6,480 nucleotides of DNA from Nitratifractor sp. (GCA_015485845.1 WFSU01000195.1:1-6480); one strand, 5' to 3'. Counted from the first letter of the stretch, positions 1 through 6,306 are shown. Numbers and translations: made by a program. Notes: generated by a model not told the origin, from the letters alone.

Positions 1-60
1 CGCAGATACAAACCCAAAAAAAGGAGCCACAAAGTCAGCGTAGATATTTTTTACCATCAT
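1..60 (-). CDS. possible 5' end of a leftward gene, cut by window edge
   Basis: On the minus strand two consecutive ATG codons (58-60 and 55-57) open a frame of 20 codons that runs without a stop to the window edge. It begins MMVKNIYADFVAPFFG and is rich in hydrophobic residues, as an N-terminal membrane anchor or signal might be. There is no clear Shine-Dalgarno sequence before it. All three plus-strand frames are also open for at least 13 codons from base 1, so openness here says little. I do not recognise the product. This is only a candidate; the opposite reading, the 3' end of a rightward gene stopping at 40-42 or 79-81, is equally possible. Confidence 0.2.
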   Translation of the reverse strand, partial: MMVKNIYADFVAPFFGFVSA

Positions 61-67
61 AGTGCAG

Positions 68-91
68 AATCAGTTTTTTAAATCAGTTTTT
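68..91. repeat. short tandem direct repeat
   Basis: Two copies of AATCAGTTTTT lie 13 bases apart (68-78 and 81-91) in an AT-rich stretch. No function is apparent. The repeat could reflect replication slippage or a binding site for a regulator of a leftward gene. Confidence 0.5.
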
Positions 92-184
92 ATACCATAT
101 ATGAGAGTTTGAGATTGGGGGATGGATTTTTTTGGGCACACTTGCGTTGTTAAAAAGTTTTGAAACTACTATCAACTTTTTGCC

Positions 185-293
185 TAGCAATTGCACTGTT
201 TTTGAATTGCTATTATCCCATCTTCATCACCAAACCCCAGCAAAGCAGCAAAGGTGTTTGGTGACAACCGATAACTAAATTGAATTTCACCAA
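185..293. other. gene-free AT-rich stretch with successive inverted repeats
   Basis: The first 391 bases hold no convincing complete gene. Within them are several perfect inverted repeats. TAGCAATT (185-192) pairs with AATTGCTA (205-212) over 8 bp with a 12-base loop. TCACCAAAC (227-235) pairs with GTTTGGTGA (256-264) over 9 bp with a 20-base loop. The right arm of the second repeat can alternatively pair with TCACCAA at 287-293, giving two mutually exclusive hairpins. No poly-T tract follows, so these are not ordinary terminators. They could be part of a small RNA, a decayed mobile-element end, or chance structure in AT-rich DNA. Confidence 0.35.
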
Positions 294-391
294 CAAGAAA
301 ATAGCGGGATCTTAAACTTTTGTGCGTGTCCGGTTTGTGTGCTTTCTGTATGCATCCGCACGCTGGAGTATGGGGACGAGAGAAACCAAAT

Positions 392-408
392 ATGTATTGA
401 CAAGACAT
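392..408. promoter_or_regulatory. palindromic operator candidate over the TA promoter
   Basis: The 17-bp sequence ATGTATTGACAAGACAT is a near-perfect palindrome centred on base 400; fourteen of the sixteen flanking positions are symmetric. It covers the whole -35 box of the promoter that precedes the toxin-antitoxin genes. Type II modules with ribbon-helix-helix antitoxins usually autorepress by binding such palindromes, so this is the natural candidate site. Autoregulation here is inferred. Confidence 0.5.
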
Positions 409-425
409 CTACAAAAAGCTATAAT
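397..425 (+). promoter_or_regulatory. sigma-70 promoter of the toxin-antitoxin operon
   Basis: A perfect -35 hexamer TTGACA (397-402) and a perfect -10 hexamer TATAAT (420-425) are separated by 17 bases, the optimal spacing. Transcription would start near 432 and leave a leader of about 17 bases before the toxin start at 449, with the AAAGGA ribosome site at 436-441 inside it. So strong an unrepressed promoter fits a system held down by its own antitoxin. Confidence 0.8.
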
Positions 426-448
426 AACTACCACCAAAGGATGCCAGA

Positions 449-736
449 GTGAAACCCATACGATGGAGCGAAGAAAAAAACCAGCTTCTCATCATGCAGC
501 GCAAACTGAGTTTTGAGAGGGTGCTGGACAAGTTGGAAAATCAAGATATCTTGGCGAGGCGCAGCCATCCTGATACCAAAAGGTATCCACACCAGTTTAT
601 CTTCGTTCTGGAGCTTGACGGGTATATCTGCTATGTCCCTTTTGTGGAAAACGATGAAGAGATATTTCTCAAGACGATCATCCCCAGCCGGAAGCTGAAT
701 AAAGAGTTCAAAGGAGCCGAAAATGAAGAAAGATAA
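449..736 (+). CDS. BrnT-like type II toxin
   Basis: This 95-residue protein resembles the BrnT family of ribonuclease toxins, which cleave RNA and are neutralised by a partner encoded immediately downstream. The family layout is visible: an N-terminal I-R-W-S-E-E-K segment (residues 4-10), a short helix with F22, then beta strands around 49-55, 58-66 and 71-78, ending in the P-S-R-K motif at 79-82 that corresponds to the conserved S-x-R near the BrnT C-terminus. Length fits the family, which runs to about 90 residues. The start is GTG at 449, chosen because AAAGGA (436-441) lies 7 bases before it and the W-x-E-x-K segment follows directly. The gene overlaps the downstream antitoxin by 14 bases. 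Similarity is motif-level only; another RelE/BrnT-fold toxin is possible. No mutation or truncation is seen, so the toxin may be active. Confidence 0.62.
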   Translation: MKPIRWSEEKNQLLIMQRKLSFERVLDKLENQDILARRSHPDTKRYPHQFIFVLELDGYICYVPFVENDEEIFLKTIIPSRKLNKEFKGAENEER

Positions 737-1013
737 GTTTGTATACGATGCCGAAGAGTTGGTACTTCTGGACGAGATAGAAAAGGGCGAGTGGCAGGAT
801 GCCCCCCTTGCAGACACAGAGAAAGAACAGTACGCCCAAAGTGCCGCCTATACAAAATCTCTCCAAGAGAAGAAGCAAACCACCATTCGCTTCGCAGTCC
901 GCGACCTGGCCATTATCAAAGCCAAAGCCAAAGAGATGGGCATCGGCTACCAAAATCTTATCCAGACACTGGTGCACAACTATGCACACGATAAGATGAA
1001 GTTGGGGGTGTAA
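723..1013 (+). CDS. CopG/BrnA-type ribbon-helix-helix antitoxin
   Basis: This 96-residue, highly charged protein is the expected antitoxin of the upstream BrnT-like toxin. Its C-terminal half has a ribbon-helix-helix signature: a strand K-Q-T-T-I-R-F (51-57), helix A around 60-71 and helix B around 75-88 joined by G-I-G. This is typical of CopG-like antitoxins, which dimerise to bind a DNA palindrome. The acidic N-terminal half (residues 1-48) would be the part that binds the toxin. An excellent Shine-Dalgarno AAGGAG (711-716) lies 6 bases before the ATG, inside the toxin's 3' end. The toxin-first order and overlap match BrnTA operons. The likely operator is the palindrome at 392-408. The gene ends 16 bases from the stop of the convergent transglutaminase gene, with no obvious terminator hairpin between them. 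Confidence 0.72.
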   Translation: MKKDKFVYDAEELVLLDEIEKGEWQDAPLADTEKEQYAQSAAYTKSLQEKKQTTIRFAVRDLAIIKAKAKEMGIGYQNLIQTLVHNYAHDKMKLGV

Positions 1014-1029
1014 TTTTCAAAAAGTTAGA

Positions 1030-2973
1030 TTAACGTACCTCCCGGATCGCTTGTCGGATTGCCTGCTCCAGCCGGGCGATGGATTCCGGTGATGTATCCC
1101 CGCCGTAGCGGATGCGTTCGTAGAGATGGTCGATTGTTTCGAGGGGTTTGGCTGCGGGATGGTCGCGGCGGCAGCGGAGAAAAAATGCATGCAGGGTTTC
1201 ATCCTCCCGGCGGACATAGCCCTGCTTTTTGAGGGAGGTGAGCAGCGGGGCGATCCGGCACAACAGGGGATCATGGCATACCGGACGGCGCAGGCGCAGT
1301 GCCAGCAGAAGGATCAGCAGGACGATCCCGGCGAAGATCCCGACAGTGCGATAGACAAAAGTCGGATCGTTGCGTGCCGTCTCGAGGAGCTGAATCTGGC
1401 GGAAGTGGTTGTAGTAGAGGATCCAAGTTTCGACCCGGTATTTGAGATACATCAGGTAGAGATTGAGACGGGAGAGGAGGTTGTGGGTACTTCCCGGCTG
1501 GCGTTGACGCAAAAATGCCGCTGTGTCGGTATCGACCCTTGCCGCATAGGCGGTGGTTTCATAGCGTTGCCACCGGTTGTCGAGGTACAGTTCGACCCAG
1601 GCGTGGGCGTCGTGTTCTTTGACGACGAGGTAGTGTTCGATGCTGTCGGTCGTGTCGGCTTTGTACCCGGTGACAATCCGCGATGGAATCCCGGCCATGC
1701 GTGCGCTCAGCGCAAATGCCGAGGCGAAATGGACACAATACCCTGCCCGCTTCTTGAACAGGAAACTGTCAACCGACCGGTTCAGATCGAGCGGTTCGGG
1801 TCGGAGGGTATAGGTGAGATTTTGTTCCCGGAAGAGACGGACGATCGCCCGGGCACGCTGCTGAGGATCGGGGTACGCCCGGACGATGTCGGCAGTCAGA
1901 TGCTCGGTACGGGGGTTGTCTCCGGCCGGATAGCGGAGAGCCGCCCGACGGACTTCGGGGCTGAGAGGTTGTCGGATCCGCTCTTCCAGCCGGGAGACGG
2001 CAGCGTAGTGAATGGGCTCTTCGATCGGTTTGGTGACCGTCACGACGCTGTCGCTGTCCATCCGGGCATCTTCCGGAGCGCTCCGGGGCATCTCCAGCAG
2101 GTAGAGCCAGCGCTTCTGCGTGGGATAGAGTGTAACTTTGTACCGGGTGAGAGAGGGGGTTCGGGTCGGAGGGGGTTGGTAGGGCTGGTGGCGGACGGGA
2201 GCAAGCGGTTCCCAGTGGTCTTTGCGCTGGGTGTAGAGGGTGGTACCCCGGAAGTAGAGACGATTTGGATCGGGGATCCGTCCCTCGAATCCCACCTCCA
2301 TGACGATGCGTCCGGAGGGAACCAGCAGTGCCTTACCGTCGAGGTACATCGTCCCGCCGTGCCCCATGCGGGTGGTGCCATCCCCCCGAAACCCATACGA
2401 AGCATGCTCAAACGAGATCCGGGGAAAAAAGAGAAACAGCACCACCACCCACGGCAGAGAAAAGAGAAAGAGTATCCCGGCCATCCGTACCGTCTCCGTC
2501 AAGCGTCCCTCCATCCGGTGGGTCAGGATCATCCACAGGAGAACAAAAATTTCCACTACAACGTAGATAAGCATCGGGATGGAATGGAAGAAAAAGAGCG
2601 ACAGTGCCATGAAGAGAATGGGAGAGACGAGAAGGTAGAAGTTGATCCGGCGGGTCAGCCGCTGAAGCACCGTGGCAATCAACAGGATGTCGATCAGCAG
2701 TTCGATGAAGATCTTCAGGCGTGAGAGGCCGCTGAAGTTGAACGCACCGTAGAGGGAGAAGAAGAGCATCAACAGCCCGAACAGTGCGGTGAGGGTGAGA
2801 GTCATGCCGGTCGGCTTCTTCCGGAAAAGGAGCAGCAGCCCTCCGACGAGCAGAAACAGCAGCATCGGCGCTTTGGTCACCAGCAGCACCGGAAGCAGTA
2901 CGACAGCGTAGGCCAGGTCGAGCAGCCTCAACGGGGTGCGATCAGTAAAGCGCGAGGTGTTCAAGAATCGCAT
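1030..2973 (-). CDS. tgpA: TgpA-like membrane transglutaminase (DUF3488/transglutaminase-like)
   Basis: This 647-residue inner-membrane protein has the TgpA layout. The N-terminal half holds about six hydrophobic segments (roughly 18-50, 57-75, 88-106, 110-130, 132-151, 162-183). A large periplasmic part follows, with a transglutaminase-like cysteine protease fold, then one more membrane segment (about 543-561) and a short cytoplasmic tail like DUF4129. The catalytic cysteine is C413 in G-Y-C-V-H-F-A, and the histidine is H457 in D-A-H-A-W-V-E-L. The usual third residue, Asp in a D-P-T motif, is replaced by E472 in Y-E-T-T-A. The start at 2973 is preferred over an in-frame ATG at 3045 because AAGGAG (2981-2986) lies 7 bases before it and the longer form adds a non-conserved arginine-rich tail. 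It overlaps the DUF58 gene by 32 bases, suggesting translational coupling. The natural substrate is unknown; a role in envelope protein processing or crosslinking with the adjacent MoxR and DUF58 is inferred. Confidence 0.88.
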   Translation of the reverse strand: MRFLNTSRFTDRTPLRLLDLAYAVVLLPVLLVTKAPMLLFLLVGGLLLLFRKKPTGMTLTLTALFGLLMLFFSLYGAFNFSGLSRLKIFIELLIDILLIATVLQRLTRRINFYLLVSPILFMALSLFFFHSIPMLIYVVVEIFVLLWMILTHRMEGRLTETVRMAGILFLFSLPWVVVLFLFFPRISFEHASYGFRGDGTTRMGHGGTMYLDGKALLVPSGRIVMEVGFEGRIPDPNRLYFRGTTLYTQRKDHWEPLAPVRHQPYQPPPTRTPSLTRYKVTLYPTQKRWLYLLEMPRSAPEDARMDSDSVVTVTKPIEEPIHYAAVSRLEERIRQPLSPEVRRAALRYPAGDNPRTEHLTADIVRAYPDPQQRARAIVRLFREQNLTYTLRPEPLDLNRSVDSFLFKKRAGYCVHFASAFALSARMAGIPSRIVTGYKADTTDSIEHYLVVKEHDAHAWVELYLDNRWQRYETTAYAARVDTDTAAFLRQRQPGSTHNLLSRLNLYLMYLKYRVETWILYYNHFRQIQLLETARNDPTFVYRTVGIFAGIVLLILLLALRLRRPVCHDPLLCRIAPLLTSLKKQGYVRREDETLHAFFLRCRRDHPAAKPLETIDHLYERIRYGGDTSPESIARLEQAIRQAIREVR

Positions 2974-3820
2974 CGATCGACTCCTTGCGTGAATCGAGTT
3001 CCCGCCCCGGCATGCGGATACGGAAATCTCTCCGGGTCTGCTCACACTCGAGAACCCAGAGGGTCAGTTGAGAGAGGCGGGCTTCGTCCTCACCGGCACA
3101 GCGCTGAAAGTCGAAAATCAGCTCCCGGGTCTGCTCCTCCCGCCGGAAATGCTTGACGGCAGACTCTCCCCTGGCGACGGATGGCCAGTGTATCCGGGAG
3201 AGGCTGGCATGTCCGTCAGAGGGGGTGATGCCTTCGAAGTCCCTCTCTTCTCCCAGTGGGCTGTGCTGTTGTGTCCGGAAGGCCTGAAGAGGTTGTCCTT
3301 TGGGTTGGGGATAGACCAGCGCTCGGCAGTCTCCTGAGATCGGCAGGAAGAAACGTACCGTCGAAAGGGGGAAGAGGCTCTGCAGACGGCATCCCTCCCG
3401 TACGAAATACCCCCGTTTTTTCGGCTGCACTTTCAGGGGGACTGGACGTGTTTCCCCGCCGTCCACACGGAAGGCAGCGGTATGAAAAGGATCGCAATGC
3501 AGGGTGATCGCCCAGGCGGTGGTGTGCCTCCGGTTGGTGATGCGGTAGATACACTCTCCGGTCTCACGGGCAAACAGGCGGGGATGATGATCAAAGACCG
3601 CTTCGAGTTTGCGAAGGTTGAAAATCCCGACCGGTTCGGAGGTGAAAGCCAGCGCAAAGACAAAAAAGAGGGTGATGTAGACCAGATTGAAGTTGTGCAT
3701 GTAGGCTTCGAGGAAGAGCCCGAACAGGAGGACAATGACCAGCAGGCTGAACCGAGTGCCGCGTTCGCGAACGTATCGGCGTCTGCGAAAGTGGCTGAGG
3801 TAGCTGCGGAGGTTTTTCAT
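2942..3820 (-). CDS. DUF58 family membrane-associated protein
   Basis: This 292-residue protein is the usual partner of MoxR ATPases and TgpA transglutaminases. A basic N-terminus (residues 1-23, rich in Arg) precedes two hydrophobic segments (about 23-39 and 44-60), so the protein is anchored in the membrane with a long cytoplasmic domain. The DUF58 core is seen as E-R-D-F-E-G-I (192-198), then S-R-I-H-W-P-S-V-A-R-G (208-218) and a K-H-F-R-R-E segment, matching the family's R-x-I-H-W-x-x-x-A-R signature. Some DUF58 proteins carry a von Willebrand A-like C-terminal fold; here the region after 230 is short, so a complete metal-binding VWA domain is not evident. The start is the ATG at 3820, 8 bases after the MoxR stop; the open frame extends further upstream but only antisense to MoxR in another frame. 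No good ribosome site precedes it, consistent with coupling to MoxR translation. A GTG lies directly before the ATG. Confidence 0.85.
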   Translation of the reverse strand: MKNLRSYLSHFRRRRYVRERGTRFSLLVIVLLFGLFLEAYMHNFNLVYITLFFVFALAFTSEPVGIFNLRKLEAVFDHHPRLFARETGECIYRITNRRHTTAWAITLHCDPFHTAAFRVDGGETRPVPLKVQPKKRGYFVREGCRLQSLFPLSTVRFFLPISGDCRALVYPQPKGQPLQAFRTQQHSPLGEERDFEGITPSDGHASLSRIHWPSVARGESAVKHFRREEQTRELIFDFQRCAGEDEARLSQLTLWVLECEQTRRDFRIRMPGRELDSRKESIDAILEHLALY

Positions 3821-3828
3821 CACACGGT

Positions 3829-4764
3829 TCAGGATGCGGTGGGGCGATCCGACTGTACCGAAGCAAAAATCACTTCGGTGATACGTTCGGCGGTCGTGAT
3901 CCCCTCGACAAACCGGAGACGGTGGGCACACACCGCCGGGGCGACGGCGATCAGGTCGTCGGGTATGGCGTAGCGACGCCCCTGCAGCATGGCCCACGAG
4001 CGGGTCATGGCGGTCAGCGCCAGTGCACCCCGTGTGGAGAGTCCATACGCGAACCGGCCACTCTCCCGGGTAAATCGGATCACCGCCTGGAGGAAGTCCA
4101 GCATGGCCTCACTGAGAGCGATGGTGCGGGCATCGTCCATGAGGGTGTTGATCTCATTCGGAGTGAGGCATGCAGAGGTGGAAGCCGCCGGAGTGGTCGG
4201 GATGCCCTCGAGGATCTTCCGCTCGGCGTCGGCATCGGGGTAGCCGATCCCGAACGAGCAGACGAACCGGTCGAGCTGGGAGTGGGGCAGCGGGAAGGTG
4301 CCCACATCTTCGTAAGGATTCTGCGTCCCGATGACGAAAAAGGGTTTGGGAAGCGGGTGCGATACACCGTCGATGGTCACGTGCGCCTCTTCCATCGCTT
4401 CGAGAAGAGCCGACTGGGTCTTGGGCATGGCACGGTTGATCTCATCGGCCAGAAGAAACTGCGTGAAGATCGGCCCTTTTTTGAGGACGAAGTCGCTGGC
4501 TTTCTGGCTGAAGTAGTTTACGCCGATGATGTCGGAGGGGAGCATGTCGCTGGTAAACTGTATCCGCCCGAACGACAGCCCCATGACCGTCGCGAAGCGC
4601 TTGGCCAGTGTGGTTTTGCCGACCCCGGGGATGTCTTCGAGCAGCACGTGCCCTCCGGAGAAAAAAGCCGCCAGCGTCAGCCGCGCCACGTCCCGCTTGC
4701 CGACCAGTTCCGTTTCGATAGCGTTGAGAATCTCTTCTGTTTTGATGAGCGTATCCTGGTGCAT
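3829..4764 (-). CDS. MoxR-family AAA+ ATPase
   Basis: This 311-residue cytoplasmic ATPase has all AAA+ signatures of the MoxR group. Walker A is P-G-V-G-K-T-T (46-52), Walker B is L-L-A-D-E-I-N-R (104-111), sensor 1 is G-T-Q-N-P (146-150), the arginine-finger candidate is R166 in Q-L-D-R-F, and the sensor 2 arginine is R245 in L-S-T-R-G. The length is typical. MoxR proteins act as chaperones that mature or assemble partner complexes, often with VWA or DUF58 proteins, so the following DUF58 and transglutaminase genes are the likely clients; this is inference from family context. The ATG at 4764 is the first possible in its frame, since a TGA lies three codons upstream. No clear Shine-Dalgarno is visible, and the gene lies 23 bases after the stop of the truncated upstream gene, suggesting it relied on coupling or a site now disturbed. 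Confidence 0.93.
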   Translation of the reverse strand: MHQDTLIKTEEILNAIETELVGKRDVARLTLAAFFSGGHVLLEDIPGVGKTTLAKRFATVMGLSFGRIQFTSDMLPSDIIGVNYFSQKASDFVLKKGPIFTQFLLADEINRAMPKTQSALLEAMEEAHVTIDGVSHPLPKPFFVIGTQNPYEDVGTFPLPHSQLDRFVCSFGIGYPDADAERKILEGIPTTPAASTSACLTPNEINTLMDDARTIALSEAMLDFLQAVIRFTRESGRFAYGLSTRGALALTAMTRSWAMLQGRRYAIPDDLIAVAPAVCAHRLRFVEGITTAERITEVIFASVQSDRPTAS

Positions 4765-4787
4765 ATTACATCACGTAGCACAGTCCC

Positions 4788-5085
4788 TCAAGGGTGTGCT
4801 ACTACCTCCTGCTCGAGAAGGATCCGCCGGGTCGGGTCGTTGGCATCGTAGGCTTCGACGATGATGTGGTCGCCGGGCTGGAGGTAGTTGTGCTCGCCAA
4901 ACTCCGCGTAGGCGGTTGCTCCGATGGTGACGAAGAGGGTGGCCGGGTAACCGGTGTCGGCGAAGTGTTCGGCGATGTTTTCGAGGGGGCCGGCGTCTGG
5001 CTGGTGGTTGATCCGGTCGATGAGCCACCGGGTGAGCTTGCCGTAAAAGTAGCTGTATCCGGTCAGCGGGGCATCGACGCCGTAG
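4788..5085 (-). pseudogene. 3' remnant of an unidentified operon gene, cut by the IS110 element
   Basis: A minus-strand frame of 98 codons, beginning at the TAC codon at 5082-5084 and ending in TGA at 4788-4790, reads like real protein. It starts Y-G-V-D-A-P-L-T-G-Y and later contains L-Q-P-G-D-H-I-I-V-E-A-Y-D and ends E-Q-E-V-V-A-H-P. Its composition and GC-rich codon use match the operon genes, and it stops 23 bases before the MoxR start, so it was probably the preceding operon gene. It has no start codon. Upstream its frame enters the IS right end and hits a TAA at 5094-5096, so translation cannot read in from the element. The remnant looks like an alpha-beta segment followed by a beta-rich C-terminus; I cannot assign a family. 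The 5' part is not in the window. Confidence 0.75.
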
Positions 5086-5105
5086 ATTCCGTGTTAACCA
5101 AACCT

Positions 5106-5123
5106 GAAATCCCATCCGATTTC
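5106..5123. repeat. hairpin in the IS110 right end
   Basis: GAAATC (5106-5111) and GATTTC (5118-5123) form a perfect 6-bp inverted repeat around a 6-base loop, between the transposase stop and the element's right terminus. No poly-T follows on the minus strand, so it is a poor intrinsic terminator. It could be a recognition feature of the right end or simply structure. Confidence 0.4.
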
Positions 5124-5137
5124 ACAACGATATTGTA

Positions 5138-6088
5138 TCAATTTGCAATAGATAACGGCTTATAGCTTTCTTTGCTTCTGTAAAGAGAGAAAGCCATGAG
5201 TACCAGTTTTCTCATTGCTGCCAGGACAGCCAATTTTCGTGTTTTGGCATTTGAGACCAGACGGTTGTAAAATATCTTGATTCTCTCATTGTGCTGAATG
5301 GCACTCAGTGTAGGTAGATACAGTAAGTTTCTAAGTTGTTCGCCTCCCTGCTTGGATATCTTCTGCCTGCCTTGAAAGATACCCGAATCCCTTACCACAG
5401 GGTCAAGCCCTGCCAGTGCGGTTATCTTTTTGGCATTGGCCATAGGGTATTTCATAAAAAACACAAGAAGATACAACGCACTTTTTTTGCCCACCGAGGG
5501 GATACTGGTCATAGCATCGTAGCGCTGTTTTGTTTCGTCGTCATCCAGGAGTATGGCTTCTATTTTATCCAGAAGCACTGATGCTTCCTTGTCCAGATTT
5601 TCAATGATGCCATTGAGCGTACGGATCAGCTCACTGCTTTTATCGCTGACCGCTTCCCGTTGGTTCTTAAACCTTTGTTTTGAAGCTTGTATCCCTTCAT
5701 AGACATTGAGCATCTCCTGCAGCTGGATAGCATTGGTATTGACAACAGGAACCTGCGCCATGCCTTGTTCGATGTGGGACTGGTACTTGTAGAGAACCTT
5801 TGCATCAATCTTATCCGTCTTGGAACGTACCTTAAGGGATCGTGAGAATTCCCGGGATTCTTTGGGGCCAACCATCACAATCCTGATAGCATTCGTGGCA
5901 CAGAACTCTGTTAGAGCATAGGAGTATATGCCTGTAGGTTCAAAGATAAAAACCGTGTTGTGTATATCAGAACACAACGCGACAATCTTTTCAAATCCGT
6001 CATGATTGTTCGGGAACTTGTAGCTCTTTTTACCATCATACACATCGAGACTTGATTTACTGATGTCTATTCCGATATAATCATCCAT
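5138..6088 (-). CDS. IS110-family DEDD transposase (bridge-RNA-guided recombinase class)
   Basis: This 316-residue protein catalyses excision and insertion of its element. The N-terminal RuvC-like domain (about 1-150) shows the DEDD set: D8 in G-I-D-I-S, E50 in F-E-P-T-G, and D92 and D95 in K-T-D-K-I-D-A. A helical linker (about 120-185) leads to the C-terminal Transposase_20 domain with I-P-S-V-G (196-200), L-A-G-L-D-P (225-230), R-D-S-G (233-236) and I-S-K-Q-G (244-248). The conserved serines S235 and S245 are candidates for the covalent nucleophile; I cannot decide between them. Length is typical and no frameshift is seen, so it may be active. The start at 6088 is chosen because AAGG (6096-6099) lies 7 bases before it and the product starts with the family's M-D-D-Y-I-G-I-D. 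The upstream in-frame ATG at 6160 would run through the structured RNA region. In the related IS621 the enzyme binds an RNA with target and donor loops. Confidence 0.93.
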   Translation of the reverse strand: MDDYIGIDISKSSLDVYDGKKSYKFPNNHDGFEKIVALCSDIHNTVFIFEPTGIYSYALTEFCATNAIRIVMVGPKESREFSRSLKVRSKTDKIDAKVLYKYQSHIEQGMAQVPVVNTNAIQLQEMLNVYEGIQASKQRFKNQREAVSDKSSELIRTLNGIIENLDKEASVLLDKIEAILLDDDETKQRYDAMTSIPSVGKKSALYLLVFFMKYPMANAKKITALAGLDPVVRDSGIFQGRQKISKQGGEQLRNLLYLPTLSAIQHNERIKIFYNRLVSNAKTRKLAVLAAMRKLVLMAFSLYRSKESYKPLSIAN

Positions 6089-6132
6089 TGTAATACCTTG
6101 TATTGAATTGTAAAGGATTACAAAAGGGTCGC

Positions 6133-6306
6133 CCCTGGCAGACTTTTCCTTGTATAGCAAGCTGGATATTTATCCGCTTTGTATTCCGTTCAAGTTTGTT
6201 GTGCCAGGGTGATCTATCTACGTTACAGGTTATTGAATAATACTCAAGTGTATACAGAACATGTACATTTGATTATTTCAATACCTTAGGGTGTTACGAT
6301 CTACCC
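6133..6306 (-). ncRNA. candidate IS110 bridge RNA (target loop then donor loop)
   Basis: The non-coding stretch upstream of the transposase folds, on the transposase strand, into two consecutive stem-loops with internal loops, the layout of the IS621 bridge RNA. First loop: outer stem GGGT(A)GATC (6298-6306) with GATCACCC (6207-6214), inner hairpin between 6273-6285 and 6228-6241. Its left side reads GTAACACC-CT (6288-6297), a left target guide candidate, and its right side ACGTAGAT (6216-6223), a right target guide candidate. Second loop: perfect 8-bp outer stem CCCTGGCA/TGCCAGGG (6202-6209 with 6133-6140), inner hairpin AAGCGGAT/ATCC(A)GCTT (6159-6179). Its left side carries ACGGAAT (6183-6189), equal to the element's right end, and its right side TATACAAG (6149-6156), predicting a left end starting CT-TGTATA. 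The outer stems share three bases, so both cannot be complete at once. A 5' stem-loop, present in IS621, is not clear here; the true 5' end is uncertain. Confidence 0.65.

Noticed and set aside
184..408. A 74-codon minus-strand frame in the left intergenic region
   Set aside because: No ribosome site precedes its ATG, the start lies inside the toxin-antitoxin promoter, and the product resembles no family I know. A small real gene cannot be fully excluded.
428..817. A 129-codon minus-strand frame opposite the toxin
   Set aside because: It is antisense to the toxin-antitoxin genes, which have a consensus promoter, ribosome sites and overlapping starts.
1126..2724. A 532-codon plus-strand open frame opposite the transglutaminase gene
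   Set aside because: It is antisense to a gene with clear catalytic motifs and membrane segments. Its product is low in hydrophobic structure and has no recognisable domain; long antisense frames are common opposite GC-rich genes.
2974..3045. Longer transglutaminase starting at the ATG at 3045
   Set aside because: The extension lies within the DUF58 gene and adds a polar, arginine-rich tail; AAGGAG is optimally placed before the ATG at 2973.
3922..4851. A 309-codon plus-strand frame opposite MoxR
   Set aside because: It is antisense to an ATPase with all AAA+ motifs, and its Gly/Asp/Arg-rich product has no family signature.
4771..5115. A 114-codon minus-strand frame over the operon-head remnant
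   Set aside because: Its product is an Arg/Pro-rich string without structure. A different frame over the same bases gives the protein-like remnant ending at 4788.
6089..6160. Longer transposase starting at the ATG at 6160
   Set aside because: The extra 24 residues would overlap the structured donor-loop region. The ATG at 6088 has its own AAGG and gives the usual family N-terminus.
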